64,000 bases of DNA from an uncultured Bacteroidota bacterium (GTDB lineage Bacteria; Bacteroidota; Bacteroidia; Bacteroidales; F082), in NCBI GenBank assembly GCA_913055825.1, contig CAJXKB010000003.1, forward strand, positions 19,667-83,666, in the 5' to 3' direction. Of this stretch, positions 1-9,545 are shown piece by piece (position 1 is the first letter of the stretch; each line of letters opens with the position of its first letter). The notes below the pieces were generated by a model. It saw only the letters and a list, made by a program, of their open reading frames with translations. It did not search any database and was not told where the DNA came from. Made by a program: the position numbers and the translations under genes.

Positions 1-2
1 TA

Positions 3-587
3 CGTAGTGTTTTTGCCGGTCTGCGCCCACTGGCGGCCCCTTCGGAAGAAGATGAAAAAACAAAGGAGATTTCCAGAAGTCATAAAATAATTATCTCCAC
101 TACCGGTTTAATTACTATTACAGGGGGAAAATGGACAACCTACAGGAAAATGGGTGAAGACACCATCGAGAAAGCAATTATGATTGGCGGCTTAAAAGAA
201 AAACCATCCGTTACTGCTCAAATGCCGATTCACGGTTACGTAAAAAACTTCGACCCTACTGATCATTTACACTTTTACGGATCGGATGCCATAAAAATAA
301 AAAATATTATTTCCGGGAATCCTGATCTGGGAAAGCCTATCATGGAAGGTTTCCCCAATCTGAAAGCTGAAGTCATTTGGGCCGTGCGTGAAGAAATGGC
401 ACGTACGGTAGAAGATTTTCTTGCAAGACGATGTCGATGGCTTCTGCTCGATGCCCGTGCCAGCATCCAGGCGGCTCCGGTGGTAGCCAAACTAATGGGA
501 GAAGAATTAAACTATCGCCGACGCTGGCAACGCGAACAAATTCAGGAATATACCGAACTTGCTAAAGGGTACATTTTAGATGACTAA
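3..587 (+). CDS. glpD: Glycerol-3-phosphate dehydrogenase, C-terminal part (cut by window edge)
   Basis: The reading frame is open from position 3, with the start lying to the left of the window. The visible 194 codons begin with [11 protein letters not shown] and continue to [18 protein letters not shown], the conserved end of the FAD domain of respiratory glycerol-3-phosphate dehydrogenases (GlpD/GlpA type). A helical C-terminal domain ending in GYILDD follows. The family oxidises sn-glycerol 3-phosphate to dihydroxyacetone phosphate at the inner membrane. An ATG at 150 lies inside the frame and is not the gene start, because the conserved FAD-domain motif continues upstream of it. The gene for glycerol kinase starts 29 bp downstream, so the two probably form a glycerol-use operon. 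The identification is firm; the length and N-terminus cannot be judged. Confidence 0.93.
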   Translation, partial: RSVFAGLRPLAAPSEEDEKTKEISRSHKIIISTTGLITITGGKWTTYRKMGEDTIEKAIMIGGLKEKPSVTAQMPIHGYVKNFDPTDHLHFYGSDAIKIKNIISGNPDLGKPIMEGFPNLKAEVIWAVREEMARTVEDFLARRCRWLLLDARASIQAAPVVAKLMGEELNYRRRWQREQIQEYTELAKGYILDD

Positions 588-616
588 CTTTTGTTTACAA
601 TGTTAAGTTGATTCGT

Positions 617-2104
617 ATGAATAAAAAATATATTCTGGCATTGGACCAGGGAACCACAAGTTCAAGAGCCATATTGTATGATCACCAGGGGAATATCTGT
701 TCGGTGGCCCAAAAGGAGTTTAAACAGTATTTTCCTCAACCGGGTTGGGTAGAACATGACCCGCGAGATATCTACAGTTCACAAATCAGTGTTGCTGCCG
801 AAGCCATGGCCCGGCTTCACATTCACGACAATGCCGTTGCAGCCATCGGAATTACAAACCAACGGGAAACCACAATTGTTTGGGACCGTAAATCGGGCGA
901 ACCTGTTTACAATGCCATTGTATGGCAGGATCGTCGCACCTCATCCTACTGTGACCATTTAAAAGCAGCAGGTCATCAGCAAATGATTAAAAATAAAACC
1001 GGTTTGGAAATCGATGCTTACTTTTCGGCCACAAAAATAAAATGGATACTCGACCATATCGCAGGTGCCCGTGATAAAGCTAATCGTGGTGAGCTGGCTT
1101 TCGGCACCGTCGATTCGTGGTTAATATGGAAACTGACCAACGGCAACCATCACCTGACCGACTTTTCCAATGCATCACGCACCATGCTTTTCAACATCCA
1201 TAGCTTGGAATGGGATGAAGATTTACTTCGGCTTTTTGACATTCCTGTTTCTATGCTTCCTGAAGTCAGGGCCAACAGCGGCTTGTTTGCATATACCGAC
1301 AGCATAATCTTTTCAACAAAAATTCCCATCACGGGTGTGGCCGGTGACCAGCAAGCTGCCATGTTCGGACAACTTTGCATCCGCAAAGGAATGGTTAAAA
1401 ACACTTACGGCACCGGCTGTTTCATCATGATGAACACCGGTGACAAGGCAATAACATCGAAAAACAGGTTACTTACAACCATTGGATGGCAACTCAACGG
1501 CAAAACAACTTACGCATTGGAAGGCAGCGTTTTTGTGGGAGGTGCTGTTATACAATGGCTTCGCGATGGAATGGGTTTTTTCAGTCATACTAAAAGCAGT
1601 GAAAAACTGGCAGCTTCGGTACCGGATACCGGTGGGGTTTATTTTGTGCCTGCCTTCACAGGATTAGGCGCTCCATACTGGAACCAGGATGCCCGCGGCT
1701 TGATTTACGGCCTTACGCGCGGAACTACCAAGGCGCATCTTACACGTGCCGCCCTTGAATCCATTGCTTTTCAAAGTTATGATGTGATAAAGGCTATGGA
1801 AAAAGATGCCGGTATTACAATTGAAAAACTCCGCGTGGACGGTGGTGCTGCCGCCAACGATTTGCTCATGCAAATACAGGCAGATCTTTTGCAAACAACC
1901 GTACAACGGCCCTCAATACTCGAAAGCACATCTCTCGGGGCTGCTTATTTTGCCGGGCTCGGCATCGGGTACTGGTCAAATGTGGATGAAATTGCCAGTC
2001 AATGGAAACTACAGAAAGAATTTTCACCGAAAGGAAGCCCTGAAAATTCAATTATCAAGGTGAAAGAATGGCATAAGGCCATTGAGATGATACAACAGCC
2101 TTAA
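617..2104 (+). CDS. glpK: Glycerol kinase
   Basis: This 495-residue FGGY-family kinase phosphorylates glycerol to glycerol 3-phosphate in the cytoplasm, the substrate of the adjacent glpD product. The N-terminal phosphate loop [10 protein letters not shown] (residues about 10-19), the central [13 protein letters not shown], the [16 protein letters not shown] segment and the C-terminal [16 protein letters not shown] are all as expected in GlpK, and the length is typical. The start is placed at the ATG at 617 because [14 protein letters not shown] begins at the usual distance from the phosphate loop. A TTG three codons upstream (608) is in frame but adds nothing conserved. The gap to glpD is only 29 bp, consistent with co-transcription. 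The 174 bp downstream, towards the convergent aminotransferase, show no convincing terminator. Confidence 0.96.
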   Translation: MNKKYILALDQGTTSSRAILYDHQGNICSVAQKEFKQYFPQPGWVEHDPRDIYSSQISVAAEAMARLHIHDNAVAAIGITNQRETTIVWDRKSGEPVYNAIVWQDRRTSSYCDHLKAAGHQQMIKNKTGLEIDAYFSATKIKWILDHIAGARDKANRGELAFGTVDSWLIWKLTNGNHHLTDFSNASRTMLFNIHSLEWDEDLLRLFDIPVSMLPEVRANSGLFAYTDSIIFSTKIPITGVAGDQQAAMFGQLCIRKGMVKNTYGTGCFIMMNTGDKAITSKNRLLTTIGWQLNGKTTYALEGSVFVGGAVIQWLRDGMGFFSHTKSSEKLAASVPDTGGVYFVPAFTGLGAPYWNQDARGLIYGLTRGTTKAHLTRAALESIAFQSYDVIKAMEKDAGITIEKLRVDGGAAANDLLMQIQADLLQTTVQRPSILESTSLGAAYFAGLGIGYWSNVDEIASQWKLQKEFSPKGSPENSIIKVKEWHKAIEMIQQP

Positions 2105-2278
2105 GAGGACTTCTAATAACCAGAGTTCAACATAAGATGTCCTTCACAGCTGAGGCCGAACTGAGGTTAAAAGCACTTTTTATTCATAAATTTTCATTTG
2201 CTGCAAAGCTATGAACAATAGGGGTTACAGAGGTTTTAAACAACCAACTTGTCCATTATACCTCATTACCATCACAAA

Positions 2279-3487
2279 CTATGCAAGCATTTTTAACACC
2301 CCTTTAATTCTTTGCATAGCCTCTACAAGCCGTTTTTTATCCGTAGCATATGAAAGCCTGACACAAGTCGGATGGCCGAATGCTTCACCCGGCACCAGTG
2401 CCACATGTGCCTTGTCGAGCAGGTAAAAACACAAATCAGTACTGTTGTGAATGGTTGTTACTCCATCTGATTTTCCAAAATAGAAGCTTACGTTGGGGAA
2501 TAAATAAAAAGCTCCTTCGGGCAGATTAGTCTTGATTCCTTCGATCTGGTTTAACAAATTAAACGTTACATCGCGCCTCTCCCTGAAAGCGTTAATCATT
2601 TCTTTTAAAAATTCCGAACGTTCAGGCAAAAGGGTCATGGCATCCAATGCAGCCATTTGCGATATACTGCCCGCTCCCGAAGTGAGCTGCCCCTGTAGCT
2701 TAATACAAGCGTTGGCAAGCCATAAAGGAGCAGCCATATAGCCAATGCGCCAACCCGTCATGGCAAAAGCCTTTGAAACACCATTGATAACTACCACCCG
2801 GTCTTTCATATTGTTGAAAGCCGCAATGCTATGGTGTTTACCTTTATAATTGATGTGTTCGTAAATTTCATCTGACACAACCAGAATATCCGGATATTTT
2901 TCAAATAGCCTTGCAAAGCCGGCTAGTTCTTCTTCGGTATAAACCGTTCCGCTTGGATTTGAAGGAGAATTCAATAAAAAAACTTTTGTTTTGGGTGTAA
3001 TGACTGCTTCAATTTGCTCCGGCTTAATTTTAAAATCTTGCTGAATAGTAGTTTCCAATAAGACGACCTTGCCGAGGGCCAGCCGGATCATGTCGGGGTA
3101 GGAAACCCAATAGGGTGCAGGCACTATCACCTCATCTTCGGGGTTAATCACCGAAAGGAGCACATTTGCCAACGCTTGTTTGGCCCCGTTTGAAACCACA
3201 ATTTGGTTCATTTCGTACAACAATCCATTATCACGTTTCAGCTTATCGGCAATAGCCTGACGTAATTCGTTAAAACCGGGTACCGGTGAATAATGTGTAA
3301 TATTATTATCAATGGCCTGTTTAGCAGCATTTTTAACATGGCTTGGAGTATTAAAATCAGGTTCCCCAATACTTAAATTGATGATATCGATACCCTGAGC
3401 TTTTAACTCCTGGCTGTATTGGGTCATTTTAATAGTGGCTGATTCTTTCAGGTTCAGAATTCTATCTGACAACATTTTTCCATTCAT
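2279..3487 (-). CDS. Pyridoxal-phosphate aminotransferase, class I (aspartate aminotransferase-like)
   Basis: This cytoplasmic PLP enzyme of about 402 residues belongs to aminotransferase subgroup I-gamma, like bacterial aspartate and aromatic aminotransferases. Visible hallmarks are LSIGEPDFNTP near the N-terminus, LNSPSNPSGTVYTEEEL (substrate carboxylate and cofactor region), VVSDEIYEHI (Asp for the PLP ring nitrogen) and VSKAFAMTGWRIGYMAAP, which holds the Schiff-base lysine. GEAFGHPTCVRLSYA near the end carries the substrate-binding Arg. The start is set at the ATG at 3487; a TTG two codons upstream and an ATG at 3475 are also possible. The neighbour on the same strand is RidA, which removes reactive enamines made by PLP enzymes, so the pairing makes metabolic sense. 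The exact amino-acid substrate cannot be read from sequence. Confidence 0.9.
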   Translation of the reverse strand: MNGKMLSDRILNLKESATIKMTQYSQELKAQGIDIINLSIGEPDFNTPSHVKNAAKQAIDNNITHYSPVPGFNELRQAIADKLKRDNGLLYEMNQIVVSNGAKQALANVLLSVINPEDEVIVPAPYWVSYPDMIRLALGKVVLLETTIQQDFKIKPEQIEAVITPKTKVFLLNSPSNPSGTVYTEEELAGFARLFEKYPDILVVSDEIYEHINYKGKHHSIAAFNNMKDRVVVINGVSKAFAMTGWRIGYMAAPLWLANACIKLQGQLTSGAGSISQMAALDAMTLLPERSEFLKEMINAFRERRDVTFNLLNQIEGIKTNLPEGAFYLFPNVSFYFGKSDGVTTIHNSTDLCFYLLDKAHVALVPGEAFGHPTCVRLSYATDKKRLVEAMQRIKGVLKMLA

Positions 3488-3527
3488 AATCAATACTAAT
3501 TATTTCTTACTAAAATTAATTTTTTTA

Positions 3528-3911
3528 CTACTCATTTTCCTTTTGTACCGCGAGGGCTTCAATTTCGATAAGACAACCGAAATGTAGCTCACGCGTGGGG
3601 ACAATACTCCGCGCCGGTTTATGTGCCCCAAAAAAATCAGTGTAGATGGCGTTTACTTTATCCCACAACCGGATATCGGAAAGATAAATGCGCATTTGCA
3701 GTACATCTGTTTTATCACTCCCCGCTTCATGCAAAAGCAATAAAACATTAGATAAAGCCTGTCGCGTTTGTTCTTCAATATTCTCCGGAATGTTTCTCGT
3801 GGCTGGGTTTATTGGTAACTGTCCCGATAAAAAAAGCACACCCCCATGGGCAATTACCTGTGAATAATGGCCATTGCTTTTGGGCATGTTGTCAGTAGAA
3901 ATAATCTTCAT
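3528..3911 (-). CDS. ridA: RidA family enamine/imine deaminase
   Basis: This 127-residue protein belongs to the RidA/YjgF/UK114 family, which hydrolyses 2-aminoacrylate and related enamines released by PLP enzymes. Visible family features are the N-terminal GHYSQVIAHGGVLFLSGQLPI, the central QTRQALSNVLLLLHEAG, and the C-terminal PARSIVPTRELHFGCLIEIEALA, where the Arg in the ARS segment is the carboxylate-binding residue. The open frame extends upstream to 4019, where it would overlap the 3' end of the next gene. The ATG at 3911 (MKIISTDNMPKSNGHYS) gives the normal family length and is chosen. It lies 79 bp downstream of the S9 peptidase gene and 40 bp upstream of the aminotransferase gene, on the same strand. 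Confidence 0.92.
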   Translation of the reverse strand: MKIISTDNMPKSNGHYSQVIAHGGVLFLSGQLPINPATRNIPENIEEQTRQALSNVLLLLHEAGSDKTDVLQMRIYLSDIRLWDKVNAIYTDFFGAHKPARSIVPTRELHFGCLIEIEALAVQKENE

Positions 3912-3990
3912 GATTCTGTTTTTTAAAAATGTTAATGAAATATCCCCTGCACCGGCAAAACCGGATGCAAGGGAATATTTCACAGGATAA

Positions 3991-6435
3991 TTATTTGGAT
4001 TTGGGTTTATTTTTAACATATTTCATTAACCAGCGATCTGTTTCCCATAGCACGTGCATGATGGACTCGCGTGCAGCATAACCATGCATTTCGGCCGGCA
4101 GCATCACCAAACGTACGGTTGCCCCCATGCCTTTCAATGCGTTGTAATACCTCTCGCTTTGTATAGGAAAAGTTCCTGAATTATTATCGGCCACACCATG
4201 AATGAGTAAAAGCGGATGTTTCATAATATCGGCATGCATGAAGGGACTCATATCATAATATAATTTTGGGGCCTGCCAATAAGTTCGCTCTTCCGATTGG
4301 AAACCAAAAGGAGTTAATGTTCGATTATAAGCACCGCTCCGGGCAATTCCAGCAGCAAACAAATCACAATGAGTCAGTAAATTAGCCACCATAAAAGCGC
4401 CGTATGAATGACCGCCTACCGCTACCCGGTCGGGATCAACCACCCCCATTTTCACCACTGCATCAATAGCCGCTTTAGCATTAGCTACCAACTGTTCAAC
4501 AAACGTATCGTTTGGTTCCTTGTTTCCCACGCCAATGATGGGAAATTCAGTATGTTCAAGAATAGCAAAACCCCGCGTAACCCAAAATATGGGCGACCCG
4601 TAATTAATACGCATAAACATGTGGGGTGATGTACGCACCAACCCTGCAGTCCGTTTACTTTTATACTCACGTGGGTAGGCCCACATCAACATCGGTAACG
4701 GGCCGTCTTTTTCTTTGTTGTACCCTGCCGGTAAATAGAGCGTGGCCGACAAATCGACCCCATCAGCCCTTTTGTACCTAATGAATTGTTTGCTAACGCC
4801 TGTGAGGCTTTCATATGGATTCTTAAAATGGGTAATTTGAACCGGCGCCAATCTTTTTCGGAAGTTACGGATATAATATTGTGGGTTTTGCGTTTCCGAT
4901 TGGATACTGGTAACCATAAACCCTTTTTTCACATCCAGCAACTGCACAATATTTTCATAGGTTTTCAGTCCGTCTGCCCGCCATAAACGATTCGTTTTAC
5001 GTTTCACTAAGTCATAAGAATCCAGAAAAGGCCGGTTTCCTACCGGAGAATACCCCTGACCTCTTAAATATAGGAACCTTTTTTTTGCAATCAACAAAAC
5101 GTTCCGTCCCCATTCATTTTGGGTAGTTACAAAACTTCCAGGTTGTTTATACAGGTTTTCTGTATTTAAATCAAAAATAATTTCCGGCTTAAAATCAGGA
5201 TTCCCAGATGCTATCCGATATACGTTACTTGAACGGTTTTTCCTCCAACGGTCATAAACAACAGCTATCTTATCATTACCCCAAACAACGCCTGCAAAAC
5301 GATTTACTACCGAAATAAGATGTCTCTTTTTTGATAAGTCAAAAGGATAATCTGTGGTATAAACTGCATCTCGCAATTGCACTTTATTTCGGGGATTTCC
5401 GCCATCAAGAGCCTCTACCCAATACAATGATGCCGGCTTATCATCTCGCCACGACACGCCCCGGGGACCTTTTTGCACAGCATCAAAACCCTGGGGCATT
5501 TCTTCAATAAGAGGTAATTCCTGAACAGTTTTAATAAATTTTCCCGTCTTGTCAAACAACTGAAGAGTTGCAGGAAATCTGTAATAAGGCACAAGATATG
5601 AATAGGGTTTATGGATATTCCGGATCAGGATATATTCACCATCGGGTGAAACACTAAAGTTGCTGATAATAGCCGGCTTACTAAGTACTTTCCGGCTGCC
5701 ATCGAGACCAACACGAACCAGTTGAGAAGCAGCGAAATAATCAAAAAGCCCCTCATCCTTAGGGCTTTTCAGTAAATCTTCATATGTCCGTGCGGGAGCC
5801 CGCTTACCGAGGTTCTCCTGAACAATTGGCCCCGTTGGAGTGGCCGATTCATCGGGCATGGCACCTCTTTTGGACGAAACAAACTCACATATCAAAGCTT
5901 TGCCATCATGCTGCCATTTAAAAGGGCTTCCCCTGAAAATATCATTTAACACCGGCTTTGTAAGCGCATGGGCTTTTTTGGAAGCTATGTCCAACACCCA
6001 AAGCTGTACCCCCCGGGGCCGAGTAATCGTAAATGCTACCTTTTGATAATCAGGCGACCAGCTGACATGCAGGATTTTTGGTTTTTCAGGCAGCCCGGCT
6101 GCAGGATACTCTTTCCCTGTAGCAATATCTTTTAAGGTAATATTATCATAAAAACGGGAACGACTGGAACCATTGGTTTTAGGATTAATCCGCAAACCTG
6201 CCAGTCGGTATTCTTTGGCTGCCACTTCTTCAATAGATTTGACAGCAGAGCGGCCCAGCAGGAGCATCCAGTGTCCGTTTTTATCAAAGCTTACTGCCGG
6301 TGTAAGCGGGCTATCAGCGAGTTTCAGAATTACTTCGGGCGGTGTTTGGTATTTAAGCTGTACCTGGGCATGGGTACTTAAACTCATTATTGAAGTTACA
6401 AACAACAAACCGAACAAAAGTTTTATTTTTTTCAT
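3991..6435 (-). CDS. Secreted S9 family peptidase (glutamyl endopeptidase-like prolyl oligopeptidase)
   Basis: The 814-residue precursor starts with a signal peptide (MKKIKLLFGLLFVTSIMSLSTHAQ). Residues of about 30-560 form a beta-propeller-like gate with repeated SPDGEYILIR-type strands. The C-terminal alpha/beta hydrolase domain has GGHSYGAFMVANLL with the nucleophile Ser near 678, an acid Asp near 750 in HGVADNNSGTFP, and His near 784 in EMHGYAARES. The EMHGYAARES ending and overall length resemble the S9D glutamyl endopeptidases rather than classical DPP IV. Its role would be periplasmic or surface cleavage of peptides. A perfect -7 element (TACATTTG, 6573-6580, minus strand) lies 138 bp upstream. 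A second, smaller S9 protein is divergently encoded at 6771. Confidence 0.9.
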   Translation of the reverse strand: MKKIKLLFGLLFVTSIMSLSTHAQVQLKYQTPPEVILKLADSPLTPAVSFDKNGHWMLLLGRSAVKSIEEVAAKEYRLAGLRINPKTNGSSRSRFYDNITLKDIATGKEYPAAGLPEKPKILHVSWSPDYQKVAFTITRPRGVQLWVLDIASKKAHALTKPVLNDIFRGSPFKWQHDGKALICEFVSSKRGAMPDESATPTGPIVQENLGKRAPARTYEDLLKSPKDEGLFDYFAASQLVRVGLDGSRKVLSKPAIISNFSVSPDGEYILIRNIHKPYSYLVPYYRFPATLQLFDKTGKFIKTVQELPLIEEMPQGFDAVQKGPRGVSWRDDKPASLYWVEALDGGNPRNKVQLRDAVYTTDYPFDLSKKRHLISVVNRFAGVVWGNDKIAVVYDRWRKNRSSNVYRIASGNPDFKPEIIFDLNTENLYKQPGSFVTTQNEWGRNVLLIAKKRFLYLRGQGYSPVGNRPFLDSYDLVKRKTNRLWRADGLKTYENIVQLLDVKKGFMVTSIQSETQNPQYYIRNFRKRLAPVQITHFKNPYESLTGVSKQFIRYKRADGVDLSATLYLPAGYNKEKDGPLPMLMWAYPREYKSKRTAGLVRTSPHMFMRINYGSPIFWVTRGFAILEHTEFPIIGVGNKEPNDTFVEQLVANAKAAIDAVVKMGVVDPDRVAVGGHSYGAFMVANLLTHCDLFAAGIARSGAYNRTLTPFGFQSEERTYWQAPKLYYDMSPFMHADIMKHPLLLIHGVADNNSGTFPIQSERYYNALKGMGATVRLVMLPAEMHGYAARESIMHVLWETDRWLMKYVKNKPKSK

Positions 6436-6572
6436 GTTATTTTATTTTTTAGCATCCCTACAAACTGCTTTTAAAAGAAACCGGCCCGATATTAGACCGG
6501 TCTCTCCATCGCTTAAGAAAAATTACAAGCCACTAAAGTGGATTTTTAAATAAAATTTTTCAGGTTTGTCGG

Positions 6573-6580
6573 CAAATGTA
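6573..6580 (-). promoter_or_regulatory. Candidate -7 element for the S9 peptidase at 6435
   Basis: TACATTTG on the minus strand matches the Bacteroidota -7 consensus TAnnTTTG exactly. No TTTG was seen at the usual 19-21 bp further upstream. The leader would be about 130 bp. The 335-bp gap (6436-6770) is otherwise very AT-rich, with a short ACCGG/CCGGT inverted repeat near 6480-6502 and nothing else recognised. Confidence 0.45.
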
Positions 6581-6591
6581 AACTAATTTTT

Positions 6592-6599
6592 TACTTTTG
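6592..6599 (+). promoter_or_regulatory. Candidate -7 element for the S9 hydrolase at 6771
   Basis: TACTTTTG on the plus strand fits TAnnTTTG. A TTTG at 6565-6568 stands 23 bp upstream, slightly more than the usual spacing. It lies only 11 bp from the oppositely directed element at 6573-6580, so the two promoters would be back to back. The resulting leader of about 165 bp is long, which lowers confidence. Confidence 0.35.
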
Positions 6600-6770
6600 C
6601 TATTATTTAACATAAATAATTTTGATTTATAATATTTTTTACATTTTAATATAAAAATATAAAATTTATAATATTTTTACGATCTTTATATCGCATTAAT
6701 ATTATTTTTTTAATTTTAGTTTATAATTAATACCTATTTTTTAATTTTTACTTACAAACAACATTCAACC

Positions 6771-7859
6771 ATGAAGAAGTTAAAAAGAATGATTCTAATT
6801 TCGCTGATGCTGTTCCTTACCGCAAATTTATCGGCCCAAAACGGTATAAGAAGCGGAAACGTAACGCTAAAAGCCCTCAAAAGGGCCAATGAGAACCTCC
6901 GGCACCGTCTGGATGTCATCCAAAAGCAAAACAATGATATTTTATGGTTTCAGAAAGTGGGCGACGTGGCTTACGTGGACAAATTGTACATCACCGGCCC
7001 GCCGCGGGCCCACGAACCCAACCCCACGGGCATAGGCTATGGCAATCCGGTAAAATTCTGGACATATGTTTTCATTCCCAAATGGATTAATCCCAACAAA
7101 AAATATCCCCTGCTGGTTTTTCCCCATGGCGGGGTTCACTCCAACTTTACAGTTTATTATACCCACATAATCCGGGAACTTATGGCCCAGGGTTATATCG
7201 TGGTAGCACCCGAATATCGCGGAAGCACCGGTTACGGAAAATCATTTTATCAGGACATCGACTACGGCGGGCTTGAGGTTGAAGATGTGCTGGCTGCCCG
7301 CAACCACATGGTCAATAATTATGATATTGTTGACAAAAACCGTGTAGGGATTATCGGCTATAGCCATGGCGGACTGATTACATTAATGAGCATTTTCAGG
7401 CATCCCAAAGCCTATAAAATTGCTTTTGCAGGTGAGCCCGTCAGTGATTTGATTTTGCGAATGGGGTATCATCACCAAAGCTACCGCGATTTGTATGAAG
7501 CTCCTTACCACATTGGAAAAAGTGCAGCCGATAATTTAGAAGAATACCGCAGGCGTTCACCGGCATGGAATACTGCAAAGATGCCCGATATTCCTTTGCT
7601 CATACACACCAACACCATTGATGCCGATGTAAATGTGCTGGAAGTAAAACATTTGATACAGGCTCTCAAAGCCGATAATAAAAAATTCCAATACAAAATA
7701 TACAAAGCTATTCCTGGAGGGCACTCTTTTGAACGTTTGGACACCCAAAAGGCTAACGAAATCAGGGTGAAAGTATATGAATTTTTAGCAAATACACTGC
7801 ATCCCGAGAGGCCTATCACTACGGTAAGAGCCTTACGAAAAGCAGCTTACAGGTTCTAA
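6771..7859 (+). CDS. Secreted alpha/beta hydrolase, S9 prolyl oligopeptidase family
   Basis: The 362-residue precursor has a signal peptide (MKKLKRMILISLMLFLTANLSAQ) and then essentially only the catalytic domain of an S9 peptidase, without the large N-terminal propeller. The nucleophile motif is GIIGYSHGGLITL (Ser about 198), the acid Asp is near 284 in the HTNTIDADVN segment, and the His is near 318 in IPGGHSFERLD. The segment YIVVAPEYRGSTGYGKSFY is characteristic of S9 hydrolases. It probably acts on short peptides or acylated substrates outside the cytoplasm; an esterase role is possible because the gating propeller is missing. It is transcribed away from the larger S9 gene. Confidence 0.85.
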   Translation: MKKLKRMILISLMLFLTANLSAQNGIRSGNVTLKALKRANENLRHRLDVIQKQNNDILWFQKVGDVAYVDKLYITGPPRAHEPNPTGIGYGNPVKFWTYVFIPKWINPNKKYPLLVFPHGGVHSNFTVYYTHIIRELMAQGYIVVAPEYRGSTGYGKSFYQDIDYGGLEVEDVLAARNHMVNNYDIVDKNRVGIIGYSHGGLITLMSIFRHPKAYKIAFAGEPVSDLILRMGYHHQSYRDLYEAPYHIGKSAADNLEEYRRRSPAWNTAKMPDIPLLIHTNTIDADVNVLEVKHLIQALKADNKKFQYKIYKAIPGGHSFERLDTQKANEIRVKVYEFLANTLHPERPITTVRALRKAAYRF

Positions 7860-7864
7860 CCATT

Positions 7865-7984
7865 TTACCAACAATTGGTGTAATTGGCAAACACGGCATC
7901 CACACCCCAATTGTTTGGTTTCTCAAATACAACGGGCTCGTTGCCGGCGATTATATCGACAACGAGTCCGTCTTTCAGCAAGCC
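7865..7984 (-). pseudogene. C-terminal remnant of a glycerophosphodiester phosphodiesterase
   Basis: On the minus strand this stretch reads 39 codons plus a stop. It includes GNEPVVFEK and WGVDAVFANYT, which line up with VNEPKIFEK and MGVDAVFTNYP at the C-terminus of the intact glycerophosphodiesterase encoded at 34508-35197. The match is visible at DNA level too (for example AAACACGGCATCCACACCC in both). There is an in-frame TAA directly before the segment and no start codon, so only the tail of a gene survives, wedged between the S9 hydrolase and the C45 hydrolase genes. It is most simply a leftover of a duplication or rearrangement. Confidence 0.7.
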
Positions 7985-7996
7985 TTATCGACAGGT

Positions 7997-9226
7997 TTAC
8001 TCCTGTAAACCAAAATGGTTTTTATAAAAATCGAGTATTTCACGATCAGCCTGATCATAAAAAGATTTTAGTTCTTTATTATTTATTTTGCCGGCTTGTT
8101 GCCATTTCTTTATCATGTTATCAGACTGATCAAACAGTTGGTTTTCCAAAGGATGTAACACCTGTAGAATCCCTGTTTTATCAGCATTCAGTAAAGGATT
8201 TATATTCATATAATATTTACTGCTATTCCCCCAGTGATAGGTAAAACATCTCGCTTTTAAAGCAAGGGCAAAATGACATAACGGGGCATCTTTCAGCTTT
8301 TTATCATATTTCAAAACTTTTGGGAGGCTGTTGTCTTTGGTTAAAATAACAGGAACAGCTACCGAAGCCAACGGCCAACCCAACACCGTCCACATAGTAG
8401 TAAAAGCAGCATCCTGTCCCGGATTTACGCCTTCCACCACACAGGATGAAGCAGAGGTAATTCTGGGGACAAAATCTTTAAACCACACCATTTTAGGATG
8501 ATTAGCCGGAATAGATACATAACTCCACAGGTTAGTACCGGTCAGCGAATGCTTCAGGTTACGGGCAGCATCCTGAAGAATACTTTTGGGGGTGAGTCCC
8601 CCATTGCGTACGGCATTTTCAAAAACAGGTTCTGTATTCAGATAGCGGATGTAACCGGCCCCCTCTCCATATGTTCCGGTGAACGAGTAATTGGTATGAA
8701 TGATATACCCCTCAGGCGCTATTTTTGGGTTGTTGGCATCCAATTTAACAATTTTAAAGTTTCCCACTTCAAAATAAGCTGCACCACCCTGTGCATCTAT
8801 CACACCAAAATTAGTTTCCAGGCCGGTGGGTTGGGGCAGTGTACGAAGAAATTGCTCAAATTCGTCCACTGTAGCACAATTTTGTAACGCTTGTTTCATT
8901 ATCCTTCCTTCATGCCCGGTTTTTTTAATCGTGTCGTTGTTTAAGTTATAACTTACGGTATTCATAATGCCAAAACCTTTGCTGTTGTACCCTATCCAGA
9001 TGCTGCGTCCTTTTTTGTCACTCGAGTTTACAAGGGCAACGTAAGGATATTTGCCATCATTGAATATCATAATTTTGTTGTTTAGCGCGTACGTGTCGCG
9101 GTTCTTCCATAACATGGGCCTTCCGTTTTTTGAAGCCTTAGCAGAAATAACAGCAGAAGTACAGGCAGAAATACTTCCAACACCCATCAAAATTGAAAAT
9201 AACACGCTGAGAATAATTTTTTTCAT
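7997..9226 (-). CDS. Secreted C45-type Ntn hydrolase (acyltransferase/amidohydrolase)
   Basis: The 409-residue precursor has a signal peptide followed immediately by CTSAVISAKASKNGRPMLWKNRD. Cys22 is the expected N-terminal nucleophile of the peptidase C45/choloylglycine-hydrolase superfamily. GRPMLWKNRD, GYNSKGFGIMNT and the NFGVIDAQGGAAYFEVGN segment are typical of the isopenicillin-N acyltransferase-like branch. Such enzymes hydrolyse or transfer amide-linked acyl or amino-acid groups. The residues before the Cys (ISAC) also fit a lipobox, so lipidation of the catalytic Cys is a conflict to resolve. A paralogue with a T9SS domain is at 21172-22680. The substrate is unknown. Confidence 0.82.
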   Translation of the reverse strand: MKKIILSVLFSILMGVGSISACTSAVISAKASKNGRPMLWKNRDTYALNNKIMIFNDGKYPYVALVNSSDKKGRSIWIGYNSKGFGIMNTVSYNLNNDTIKKTGHEGRIMKQALQNCATVDEFEQFLRTLPQPTGLETNFGVIDAQGGAAYFEVGNFKIVKLDANNPKIAPEGYIIHTNYSFTGTYGEGAGYIRYLNTEPVFENAVRNGGLTPKSILQDAARNLKHSLTGTNLWSYVSIPANHPKMVWFKDFVPRITSASSCVVEGVNPGQDAAFTTMWTVLGWPLASVAVPVILTKDNSLPKVLKYDKKLKDAPLCHFALALKARCFTYHWGNSSKYYMNINPLLNADKTGILQVLHPLENQLFDQSDNMIKKWQQAGKINNKELKSFYDQADREILDFYKNHFGLQE

Positions 9227-9489
9227 GGTTGTATTTTTTTATAAATTCATCAGAAATATTCGTTTTGTATAATTTTTTGGGGGTAAATGTAACTAAAATT
9301 ATTCCTGTAGTTATTCTTTTTCCCTGATTAAATGACACAACCCCTGTTTTTTGGGTTCACAAATTAATACAAGAACCTGTTAAAAAAAATCAATTTTACA
9401 ATAATTATTTAACCGCTTAATCAAATTGTTATTAAAACAACCCTGTTTACTTACAACCCCGATAATTATTTAAAATTTAGGATGTTATG

Positions 9490-9520
9490 TTGATTTTATA
9501 AAAAAAGCGCCGTAACTTTA
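9490..9520 (+). promoter_or_regulatory. Candidate promoter of the propeller-transglutaminase gene
   Basis: TTG (9490-9492), a 20-bp spacer and TAACTTTA (9513-9520) form a near-consensus Bacteroidota promoter 25 bp upstream of the ATG at 9546. On the other strand TACATTTA (9284-9291) may serve the C45 gene starting at 9226. The rest of the 319-bp gap (9227-9545) is AT-rich with nothing else recognised. Confidence 0.45.
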
Positions 9521-9545
9521 CAGCAAAAATTTTAAACCAAAAACC

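Noticed and set aside
150..587. Independent 145-residue gene starting at ATG 150
   Set aside because: The frame continues upstream to position 3 with conserved GlpD sequence, so this ATG is internal.
7915..8244. 109-codon plus-strand frame over the GDPD remnant and C45 gene end
   Set aside because: The coding sense is on the minus strand (remnant and C45 protein); the plus frame has no protein features.
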